DNA of 64,000 bases, from assembly GCA_963713355.1 (NCBI GenBank), contig CAVQLK010000006.1, forward strand, positions 1,240,001 to 1,304,000. Reading direction: 5' to 3'. Below are positions 35,801-44,200 of this stretch, in pieces; the stretch's first letter is position 1; every line of letters begins with the position of its first letter. The DNA is from FEN-1219 sp963713355. Lineage in GTDB: Bacteria > Pseudomonadota > Gammaproteobacteria > Steroidobacterales > Rariloculaceae. The notes beneath the pieces were generated by a model, which saw nothing but the letters and a program-made list of their open reading frames with translations, made no database searches and was not told where the DNA came from. The position numbers were made by a program, and so were the translations under genes.

Positions 35801-38800
35801 CGTTCGCGTCGGAGGTCACGCGCGTCGCGCGCGAGGTCGGCACGGAAGGGCGCCTCGGCGGCCAAGCCGACGTCCGCGGCGTGTCGGGCGTCTGGAAGGA
35901 CCTCACGGACAACGTGAACTTCATGGCCGGTAACCTAACGTCGCAGGTGCGCGGCATCGCGAAGGTCGTCACCGCGGTCGCGAACGGCGACCTGAAGCAG
36001 AAGCTGACCGTGGAGGCCAAGGGCGAGATCGCAGCGCTCGCCGACACGATCAACAGCATGACGGAGACGCTCGCGACGTTCGCCGACCAGGTGACGACGG
36101 TCGCGCGCGAGGTCGGCGTCGAAGGCAAGCTCGGCGGCCAGGCCAAGGTTCCGGGCGCCGCGGGCATCTGGAAAGGCCTCACCGAGAACGTCAACGAGCT
36201 CGCGGCTAATCTGACGACTCAGGTACGCGCGATTGCGAATGTGGCGACAGCCGTGACGCAAGGCGACTTGACGCGGTCGATCACCGTCGAGACGCAGGGC
36301 GAGGTTGCGGCGCTCAAGGACACGATCAACGAGATGATCCGCAACCTCAAGGACACGACGCAGAAGAACACCGAGCAGGATTGGCTCAAGACGAACCTCG
36401 CGAAGTTCAGCCGCATGCTGCAAGGCCAGCGCGACCTGACGGCCGTCGGCGAGATGATCCTGTCGGAGCTCGCGCCCGTCGTGAAAGCTCACCAAGCCGA
36501 GTTCTACGTCCTAACGGGCGACAAGGAACAACAGCGCCTGCAGCTGCTCGCGAGCTACGCGTCCTCGGGACGCCGCTCGCACGGCAAGGAGCTCGACCTC
36601 GGCGAGGGTGTCGTCGGCCAGTGCGCGATCGAGAAGCGCAAGATGCTGCTCATGAACATCGAGGGGCGCCGGTTCAGGATCAACACGGGGCTCACGCGGT
36701 CGCAGGCGGCCGAGGTGCTCGTCATGCCCGTCGTGTTCGAGGGCGAGCTGCGCGGCGTCGTCGAGCTCGCGTCGCTCGAGAGCTTCAGCCCGTCGCACCA
36801 GGCGTTCCTGGATCAACTTATGGAGTCGATCGGCATCGTCATCAACACGATCGAAGCGAACTCGAGAACCGAAAACCTGCTCACGCAGTCGCAGTCCCTC
36901 GCCGAGGAGCTGCAGCAAACGAACCAGGCGCTCGAGGAGAAAGCGCGCCAGCTCGCGCACCAAAACCAGGAGGTCGAGCGCAAGAACACCGAAGTCGAGC
37001 AGGCGCGCCAGGCGCTGGAAGAAAAGGCGACGCAGCTCGCGCTGACTTCGAAGTACAAGTCCGAGTTCCTCGCGAACATGTCGCACGAGCTGCGGACGCC
37101 GCTGAACAGCCTGCTGCTCTTGTCCGACAAGCTCGCGAAGAACCACGACGGCAACTTGAGCCTGCGCCAGGTCGAGTCCGCGAAGACGATCCACGCGTCC
37201 GGCAATGACCTGCTCGCGCTGATCAACGACATCCTCGACCTTTCGAAGATCGAGTCGGGCACCGTCGTCGCCGATATCAGCGAGCTCCGCTTGCTCGATC
37301 TGCAGCGCTACGTCGAGCGCACGTTCCGCCACGTCGCCGAGGCCAAGCAAGTCGGGTTCGAGGTGCATCTCGATCCGCACGTGCCGCGCACGATGCTGAC
37401 GGACATCAAGCGCATGCAGCAGATCATCAAGAATCTGCTGTCGAACGCGTTCAAGTTCACGCACGAGGGCTCCGTGTCACTGTCCATCGGTCCGGCCCCC
37501 GGCGGCTGGTCGCCCGACAACGAGGATCTCGCGGGTGCCGATCAGGTCATCGCGTTCTCTGTCACCGACACGGGAATAGGGATCGCGCCCGACAAGCAGC
37601 AGATCATCTTCGAGGCGTTCCAGCAGGCCGACGGCTCGACGTCGCGTAAGTACGGCGGCACGGGATTAGGATTGGCGATTAGCCGCGAGCTGTCGAAGCT
37701 GCTCGGCGGCGAAATCAAGCTCGCCAGCACGCCCGGCGAGGGCAGCACGTTCACGCTTTATTTGCCGCTCGAAGCGCCGCGCGCGATGCGCATGGCGCGG
37801 TCGAGCCCGGTCGCCGCGTCGGCGCGTCCTGCCGCCGCGCTGAAGGCTCCGGTGCAGCCGCTCTACGTCGAGAACGACGCTGCGGCCTCGAGCGTGAACG
37901 AAGCCGACGACGATCGCGCGAGCATCCATCCCGGCGACCGCACGATTTTGATCGTCGAGAACGACCTCGCGTTCGCGAAGGTGCTGCTCGAAGCGGCGCG
38001 GCGGCAAGGGTTCAAGGGGCTGGTCAGCGCGACGGCGGCTGCGGCAATCTCGCTGATCAAGGAATATCTGCCGACGATCGTGACGCTCGACATCTTCCTG
38101 CCCGACATGCCCGGATGGCGCATCCTCGATCGGCTGAAGGCCGATCTGTCGATGCGGCACATCCCAATCTGCATCGTCTCGACGGACGACTCGCGCGACC
38201 GGGCACTCTCGTCCGGAGCCATCGGCTTCATCACGAAACCCGTCGCATCGTCGGAAGTCATCGACCGGGCCATCGCTCAGCTTGCCGACTATGTCGCGCG
38301 GCCGCGCAAGCGGGTGTGCCTTGCGATGGCGCCCGGTGGCGACCTGGACGCCGTGCAAAGCCGGTTCGTGGAGGAGGCGATCGATGTCGTGGCGACGACC
38401 GACACGGCCGAGATTTGCGACCTGTTGCGCAACGATGCGATCGACTGTCTCGTCGTCGAGTCGGGTGCGTCGGATTTGCAGCCTGGGGATCTCATCGAGG
38501 TCGTCGAGCAACGCGTGCTGACGCGCCAGCTGCCGATCGTCGTCTACGGTTCCGGCGGCGGCGACGCGCTGTCGCGCTGGCGCCGCCGCGACGGCACGTT
38601 CGCGCTGCGCGAAGCGCGGTCGCTCGAGCGGCTCATGGACGCCGTCTACTTCGCGCTGCACCGCTCGATCGGCGAGCTATCGCAGAGCGAGCGGCAGGCA
38701 ATCGAGGACCTGCACCGCGACAGCCGCGTGCTCGAAGGCAAGAAGGCGCTCATCGTCGACGACGACATGCGCAACATCTTCGCGCTTTCGACGGTGCTGC

Positions 38801-39105
38801 ACGATCACGGCATGCAGATCATCTCGGCCAACAACGGCCGCGAGGCAATTCGACTCGTGCAGGAGGACCCGTCGATCGAGATCGTGCTGATGGACATCAT
38901 GATGCCGGAGATGGACGGCATGACGACGATGCGCGAGATCCGTAAGCTCGAGCAGCGCAGAGACTTGCCGATCATTGCAGTGACCGCGAAGGCCATGAAG
39001 GGAGATCGCGAGAAATGCATCGAAGCAGGAGCGTGGGACTATCTCTCGAAGCCGGTGGACACCATCCACTTGCTCGGTGTGTTGAAGAGCTGGCTGCATC
39101 GCTAG
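32842..39105 (+). CDS. Giant soluble poly-HAMP hybrid histidine kinase (Nik1/Os-1-like)
   Basis: 2087 residues with no signal peptide or membrane segment. Residues about 19-1170 form twelve tandem units; eleven keep an exact 92-residue period, and each looks like two HAMP half-units (GDLSKKITVDVKGE and EGKLGGQADV-GV-GTWKDL). Next come a GAF domain (about 1193-1343), a Glu/Gln-rich coiled coil (about 1347-1407), HisKA with H1415 (SHELRTPLN), HATPase (about 1517-1643), a receiver with D1750, a degenerate receiver-like domain (about 1824-1933) in which VVES replaces the phospho-acceptor Asp, and a final receiver with D2018. Repeats of this kind are the hallmark of fungal group III kinases that sense osmotic stress; bacterial relatives exist. 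Start: ATG 32842, 12 bp after the DUF5985 pair. Confidence 0.93.
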   Translation: MNTAVLVHPPVIGSHSEQMSAILMALTALRRGEASVRLPMTGEGTFGKVSEVFNELVEQSAMMADEVSRLSQVVGKEGKLKRRAALPGARGFWAESVDCVNSLIDDLVHPTSEVARVIGAVAQGDLSKSMALELEGRPLEGEFLRTAKTINKMVDQLGNFSAEVTRVAREVGTEGKLGGQAKVKGVAGTWKDLTDSVNSMAGNLTAQVRNIADVTTAVAKGDLSKKIEVDVKGEFLTVKSTINTMVDQLRSFSSEVTRVAREVGSDGILGGQARVEGVSGTWKDLTDSVNSMAGNLTSQVRNIADVTKAVAAGDLSKKITVDVKGEILELKNTVNTMVDQLRSFAAEVTRVAREVGTEGKLGGQADVQGVAGTWKDLTESVNFMAGNLTSQVRNIAEVTTAVAAGDLSKKITVDVKGEVLELKSTINTMVDQLRSFSSEVTRVAREVGTEGKLGGQAAVEGVAGTWKDLTESVNAMAGNLTSQVRNIAEVTKAVQAGDLSRKITVDVKGEILELKNTINTMVDQLRSFAAEVTRVAREVGSEGKLGGQADVQGVAGTWRDLTDSVNSMAGNLTSQVRNIADVTKAVQAGDLSRKITVDVKGEILELKNTINTMVDQLSSFASEVTRVAREVGTEGRLGGQAEVEGVSGTWKDLTESVNSMAGNLTSQVRNIADVTKAVAAGNLSRKITVDVKGEILELKNTINTMVDQLSSFASEVTRVAREVGSEGALGGQARVSGVSGTWKDLTESVNFMAGNLTSQVRNIAEVTTAVAAGDLSKKITVDVKGEILELKNTVNTMVDQLRSFAAEVTRVAREVGTEGKLGGQADVQGVAGTWKDLTESVNFMAGNLTSQVRNIAEVTTAVAAGDLSKKITVDVKGEISELKNTINTMVDQLRSFAAEVTRVAKEVGSDGKLGGQADVQGVAGTWRDLTDSVNSMAGNLTSQVRNIADVTKAVQAGDLSKKITVDVKGEILELKNTINTMTDQLSSFASEVTRVAREVGTEGRLGGQADVRGVSGVWKDLTDNVNFMAGNLTSQVRGIAKVVTAVANGDLKQKLTVEAKGEIAALADTINSMTETLATFADQVTTVAREVGVEGKLGGQAKVPGAAGIWKGLTENVNELAANLTTQVRAIANVATAVTQGDLTRSITVETQGEVAALKDTINEMIRNLKDTTQKNTEQDWLKTNLAKFSRMLQGQRDLTAVGEMILSELAPVVKAHQAEFYVLTGDKEQQRLQLLASYASSGRRSHGKELDLGEGVVGQCAIEKRKMLLMNIEGRRFRINTGLTRSQAAEVLVMPVVFEGELRGVVELASLESFSPSHQAFLDQLMESIGIVINTIEANSRTENLLTQSQSLAEELQQTNQALEEKARQLAHQNQEVERKNTEVEQARQALEEKATQLALTSKYKSEFLANMSHELRTPLNSLLLLSDKLAKNHDGNLSLRQVESAKTIHASGNDLLALINDILDLSKIESGTVVADISELRLLDLQRYVERTFRHVAEAKQVGFEVHLDPHVPRTMLTDIKRMQQIIKNLLSNAFKFTHEGSVSLSIGPAPGGWSPDNEDLAGADQVIAFSVTDTGIGIAPDKQQIIFEAFQQADGSTSRKYGGTGLGLAISRELSKLLGGEIKLASTPGEGSTFTLYLPLEAPRAMRMARSSPVAASARPAAALKAPVQPLYVENDAAASSVNEADDDRASIHPGDRTILIVENDLAFAKVLLEAARRQGFKGLVSATAAAAISLIKEYLPTIVTLDIFLPDMPGWRILDRLKADLSMRHIPICIVSTDDSRDRALSSGAIGFITKPVASSEVIDRAIAQLADYVARPRKRVCLAMAPGGDLDAVQSRFVEEAIDVVATTDTAEICDLLRNDAIDCLVVESGASDLQPGDLIEVVEQRVLTRQLPIVVYGSGGGDALSRWRRRDGTFALREARSLERLMDAVYFALHRSIGELSQSERQAIEDLHRDSRVLEGKKALIVDDDMRNIFALSTVLHDHGMQIISANNGREAIRLVQEDPSIEIVLMDIMMPEMDGMTTMREIRKLEQRRDLPIIAVTAKAMKGDREKCIEAGAWDYLSKPVDTIHLLGVLKSWLHR
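33328..36363 (+). repeat. Coding tandem repeat, 11 units of 276 bp
   Basis: Within the giant kinase the sequence repeats every 276 bp (92 codons) without a single indel. The EVTRVAREVG codons start at 33328, 33604 and so on to 36088. A diverged unit of 291 bp precedes the array (33037-33327), with five extra codons near LEGRPLEGEF. The last unit is also diverged (QVTTVAREVG). The block 33814-34055 is identical over 242 bp to 35194-35435, exactly five units (1380 bp) apart, including silent sites. Other unit pairs differ at many silent positions. Confidence 0.95.
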
Positions 39106-39115
39106 AACGGGCACC

Positions 39116-41242
39116 ATGCGACCGCTAACGCTGCCGATGGAAGAGAAGGTCAACATTCTCGTGGTCGACGACCTGGCCGATAAGCGGCTGGCATTCCGCG
39201 AGGTGCTCGAGGATCTCGACGAAAACCTCGTGCTCGTGAACTCCGGCGCCGAAGCGCTGCGCGAGCTGCTCGAGCGCGAGTTCGCCGTCATCGTGCTCGA
39301 CGTCAACATGCCGGACATCGACGGAATCGAGACGGCGCAGCTGATCCGCAAGCACGGCCGCACGTCGCATACGCCGATCATCTTCGTCACGGCGTATGCG
39401 GACGAGATGCAGACTGAGCGCGGCTACGAGCTCGGCGCCGTCGACTACATCCTGACGCCCGTCGTGCCGGCGATCCTGCGTAGCAAGGTGCGGGTGTTCG
39501 TGGACCTCTATCGCGCTCAGCGGCGCGCCGCGAAAGTCGCGCGCGCCGAGGCGGCGCGGTCTGCCGCCGAGGCGGCGCAGCGCAGCTCCGATTTGATTGC
39601 GCTCGCAAGCCGGGAGCTCGCTGCGTCGCTCGAGCTTCACGCCAGCATGGAGCGGCTGCTCGAGGTGCTCGTGCCGAATGTCGGTGGCTGCGCCGTGCTG
39701 GCCGTCGACACGGAAGCGGGCCCGGTAGTCCTGTATCGCCACGATTTGGAGCCGTCGCGCCCACTCGACAACCTATTGCCGCTGCCGCCACCGGTCCGGC
39801 GCGCGATGAGCGAGGTTCAAGCCGGAGGCTACGCGCTCGAGATTCGCGTCGATGCGAACGGCCCCGGCCAGTGGCCCGCATGGCTGCGGGTCGCCCACGT
39901 CCTGCCGTTGCGCGTCGGCGAGCGCAACATCGGCTCGTTGGCGCTCGGGACGGTCGATCATGAGCCCGCGCTCATCGACAGCCGCGGATTGCTCGAGGTC
40001 GCCACGCGCGCCGCCATTGCGTTCGACAATGCGCAGCTGTACAGCAGCCTCAAGCACGAGATGTCCCGCGCTCAGTCGGCCGAGGAAAAGCTCCAGGAAG
40101 CAAACCGGCGCAAAGACGAGTTCCTCGCGATGCTCTCGCACGAGCTGCGCAACCCGCTCGCGCCGATCGTGACTGCCGCGCAGGTGCTCGACAAAGTAGC
40201 GCCCAACGACGCGCGCATCGGCTGGGTCCGCGAGGTCATCGAGCGGCAAGTCACGCACCTCGCCGGCCTCGTCGACGATTTGCTCGACGTCTCCCGCATC
40301 ACGCAAGGCAAGATCACGCTGCACCGCGAAGCCGTCGAGCTCGGCAAGGTCATCGAGCACACGCTCGAGATCGTGCGGCCTCTGATCGACTCGAAGCGCC
40401 ACGCGCTAGCGGTCCATGTGCCTGAGACGCCGGTCTGGATACACGGCGACTTCTCGCGCCTCAGCCAGATCTTCAGCAACGTGCTGCACAACGCCGCCAA
40501 GTACACGTCCGACGGCGGCAACATCGAGCTCCACGTCACCGTCGATCGCGGCAGCGTCAGCGTACGCGTGCGCGACAACGGAATAGGCATCGAGCCGCAA
40601 TTCTTGCCTCAAGTCTTCGAGGTGTTCACTCAGGGCTATCGCGGGCTCGATCGAAGCCAGGGCGGGTTGGGCGTCGGTCTCGCCGTGGTCCGGCGCCTCG
40701 TCGAGTTACATCAGGGAGAAGTCAACGTGACAAGCGATGGACCCGGGCTCGGCACGGAGGTCAACGTCCAGCTGCCGTGCGTCAGCGAGGTCGTGCCGAG
40801 CTCGAGCGCACAGGCGCCGAGGCTGCCGCGGCAAGGCGGCAAGCGCATTCTCGTCGTCGATGACAACGCAGATGCCGCGGAGTCGATCGCCGTGCTGATG
40901 GGAATCGAAGGGCACGAGGTGAAAACCGTGACCGACGCCATGCAGGCGCTCACGTGTCTCGACGTCTTCGCGCCGCAAGTCGCAATCATCGATATCGGCT
41001 TGCCGGGGATGAACGGCTACGAGCTGGCGGCCGGCATCCGGGCCAATCGGAAGCTGCCGAAGCCGCTGCTGATCGCGCTGACGGGCTATGGTCAGGCCGA
41101 GGACTTCGATCGCTCTCGCGATGCAGGCTTCGATCATCACTTCGTGAAGCCCGCCAATCTCAAGGCGATCCAGGCTGTCATCGACAGCGACAGCGGCGTC
41201 GCCGACGGCGGCGCAGTCGACGAGCGTCGCACGCTCGTCTAG
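39116..41242 (+). CDS. Receiver-GAF hybrid histidine kinase
   Basis: 708 residues starting 10 bp after the giant kinase. Domains: N-terminal receiver with D62 (VLDVNMPDIDG, about 10-130), an Ala-rich helical linker, a GAF-like domain (about 175-310), HisKA with H342 (LSHELRNPL), HATPase ending GVGLAVVRRLVELHQG, and a C-terminal receiver with D626 (IIDIGLPG). No membrane segment. The N-terminal receiver could accept phosphate from the giant kinase and so place this protein second in a relay; this follows from domain order and gene order only. ATG 39116 is used; a second ATG 18 bp on is also in frame. Confidence 0.92.
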   Translation: MRPLTLPMEEKVNILVVDDLADKRLAFREVLEDLDENLVLVNSGAEALRELLEREFAVIVLDVNMPDIDGIETAQLIRKHGRTSHTPIIFVTAYADEMQTERGYELGAVDYILTPVVPAILRSKVRVFVDLYRAQRRAAKVARAEAARSAAEAAQRSSDLIALASRELAASLELHASMERLLEVLVPNVGGCAVLAVDTEAGPVVLYRHDLEPSRPLDNLLPLPPPVRRAMSEVQAGGYALEIRVDANGPGQWPAWLRVAHVLPLRVGERNIGSLALGTVDHEPALIDSRGLLEVATRAAIAFDNAQLYSSLKHEMSRAQSAEEKLQEANRRKDEFLAMLSHELRNPLAPIVTAAQVLDKVAPNDARIGWVREVIERQVTHLAGLVDDLLDVSRITQGKITLHREAVELGKVIEHTLEIVRPLIDSKRHALAVHVPETPVWIHGDFSRLSQIFSNVLHNAAKYTSDGGNIELHVTVDRGSVSVRVRDNGIGIEPQFLPQVFEVFTQGYRGLDRSQGGLGVGLAVVRRLVELHQGEVNVTSDGPGLGTEVNVQLPCVSEVVPSSSAQAPRLPRQGGKRILVVDDNADAAESIAVLMGIEGHEVKTVTDAMQALTCLDVFAPQVAIIDIGLPGMNGYELAAGIRANRKLPKPLLIALTGYGQAEDFDRSRDAGFDHHFVKPANLKAIQAVIDSDSGVADGGAVDERRTLV

Positions 41243-41261
41243 CGACAGCCGCGGTACCTTG

Positions 41262-44200
41262 GTGTCTCAAGTGCTCGCTTCCACCCTCGAGCCGGCCTTT
41301 GCCGGCGAAACGGAGATGGCGGCGCGAATGCGCGTGCACGACTGGGCGAGCACGCCGCTCGGGCCCGTGGAAACCTGGCCTCCGGCGCTGCTGACTTCGG
41401 TCAGTATCTGCCTCGACTGCGCGTTCGGGATCTTCGTCTGGTGGGGCCCGGAGCTGGTCATCCTTTACAACGACGAGTACATACCCGTGCTCGGTCCCGC
41501 CAAGCATCCGAACGCGCTGGGGCAACCGGCCGCGAAGGTTTGGGCCGAGATTTGGCCCGTCATCGGGCCGATGATCGCGCAGGTCATGGACCACGGGAAG
41601 GCGACGCGCTCGCGCGACCTCGAGCTGCATTTGAATCGCCAGGGTTATCTCGAAGAAGCCTACTTCTCGTTCTCGTATAGCCCGATCTACGACGAGCATG
41701 GGCGAGTCGGCGGCGTGTTCTGTCCGTGCATCGAGACGACGGAAAAGGTCATCGGCGAGCGGCGGCTCTCGACGCTGCGCGATCTCGCGGCGCAATGCAA
41801 AGGCTCGGCAAGCGAGAAGGCCGCTTACGAGGCTGCCGCGGACGCGCTTCGCGCGAATGGGCGCGATGTGCCGTTCGCGTTGATTTATCGCGTCGCCGAC
41901 GATGGCTCCACGGCAGAGCTCGACGCGGCCGCAGGGATCGGCGCGGGCTCCTTGGCTGCGCCCGCCCGCGTCGCGCTCGGCGGCGCCGACGACCTTTGGG
42001 GGCTCGACGAGGTCGTACGCACGGCTCGGGCCGTCACGCGCGAGGATCTCGCGGCGCGGTTTGCCACGCTGCCGACAGGCCCCTGGGTCGCGGCTCCGCA
42101 CACGGCGGTGGCGCTGCCCGTGCAGCTGCCCGGCCAGGACCGCCCGCGCGCAATTCTCGTCGCGGGCGTGAGCCCGATGCGCGCGCTCGACGATGCCTAT
42201 CGCACTTTCTTCGGCCTCGTGGCGACGCAGATCGCTGCGGGGCTCGCCGATGCGCAGGCCTTGGAGGAGGAGCGCCGCCGCGCCGCGGCCCTCGCCGAGA
42301 TCGATCGCGCCAAGACGGCGTTCTTCTCGAACGTCAGCCACGAGTTCCGAACGCCGCTGACCTTGATGCTCGGCCCGCTCGAGGACCTGCTCGCAAACGC
42401 GTATGGGCCGTTGCCGCCCGCCGTGGCGCGGGCGCTGACGCTCGCCCACGGCAACAGCTTGCGACTGCTCAAGCTCGTCAACTCGCTGCTCGACTTTGCG
42501 CGCATCGAGGCGGGGCGCGTCGAGGTCAGCTACGAGCCCGTGGACCTCGCCGCCGTGACCACGGAGCTCGCGAGCGTTTTCCGCTCGGCTGTCGAGCGCG
42601 CCGGTCTTACGCTCAGCGTCGATTGCGAGCCGCTCGTCGAGCCGGTCTACGTCGACCGCGACATGTGGGAGAAGATCGTGCTGAATCTTCTCTCGAACGC
42701 CCTCAAGTTCACGTTCGAGGGCAAGATCGAGGTGTCCCTCAAAGCGGGCGAGGACAGTGTCGAGCTCACCGTTCACGACACGGGAGTCGGCATTGCCGAG
42801 GCCGACGTGCCGAAGATGTTCCAACGCTTCCATCGCGTCCGTAACGCTCGCTCGCGGACGCATGAAGGCTCCGGCATCGGCCTAGCGCTCGTGCGCGAGC
42901 TCGTCAAGCTCCATGGCGGCGACATCGGCCTCGAAAGTCGCGAAGACGTCGGCACGACGTTCACGGTGCGTCTGCCCAAGGGTAAGGAGCACTTGCCGGC
43001 CGAGCGAATCGGCGCGGCTCGCGAGCTCGCGGCGACGCGGACCGGCGCGCAGGCATTCCTCGTAGAAGCGCTGCGCACGCTGCCGGATGACACGCGAGCC
43101 GCCGCGGAGCCTGCACCCGCGGCATCACCCGCACCGCGAGCGCGAGTCCTGCTCGCCGACGACAACGCAGACATGCGCGACTACGTTCGGCGCTTGCTCG
43201 AGCGCCATTACGACGTCGTCGCCGTAGACGACGGGCAGCAAGCGCTCGACTCGATCGGCGAGCGGTTACCGGACCTCGTGCTGACGGATGTCATGATGCC
43301 GCGGCTCGACGGTTTCGGCCTGCTTGCGACAATCCGCGCCGACGAGCGCACACGGTCCTTGCCCGTCGTCATGCTGTCGGCACGTGCCGGCGAAGAGGCG
43401 CGGATCGAGGGCATCGGCGCCGGGGCCGACGACTATCTCGTCAAGCCGTTCAGCGCGCGCGAGCTGCTCGCCCGCGTCGCGTCGCATCTCGCGCTTGCGA
43501 AGCAGCGCGGTGAGCTCGAGCGAGCGTTGCGCTACCGTGGCGAGCAGCTCGAGACGCTGTTCGAGGGCGCGCCGTTCGGTATCTACCTCGTCGACGCCGA
43601 TTTCCGGATCCGCAACGTAAACCCGGTCGCGCGGCCGGGGTTCGGCGACATCCCCGGCGGGGTCGAAGGCCGCGACTTCGAGGAAGTCATGCACATGATC
43701 CGGGAGCGGCCGTACGCCGACGACATCGTGCGGATTTTCCGTCATACGTTGGCGACCGGTGAGCCGTACTCTACGCGCGAGCATGCCGTGATACGGCCCG
43801 GCGGCGCGCGCGAATACTACGAGTGGCGGCTCGAGCGCATCACGCTGCCGGACGGGGAGCGGGGGCTGGTCTGCTATTTCCGCGACATCTCGACGCACGT
43901 CGCGGCACGCACGGCAGTCGAGGAAAGCCGCGAGGCGCTGAAGGAAGCCGACCGGCGCAAGGACGAGTTCTTGGCGACGCTCGCACACGAGCTGCGTACT
44001 CCGCTCGCGCCGATTCACAACGCCCTGCAGATCCTGCGTCTTGCGGGCCGCGATGGTGTCGTCGCGCGCAGCGTGCACGACATGATGGACCGGCAGGTCA
44101 ATCACATGGTCCGGCTCGTCGATGATCTCATGGAGGTGTCGCGCATCACGCGCGGCAAAATCGACCTGCGCACGCAGCACGTCGATCTCGCCGCCGTCAT

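Noticed and set aside
33582..36194. Long minus-strand open frame of 870 codons opposite the HAMP array
   Set aside because: It follows the 276-bp repeat of the plus-strand kinase and arises from GC-rich codon structure. It has no family similarity, no ribosome site, and its composition is only the reverse reading of HAMP codons.
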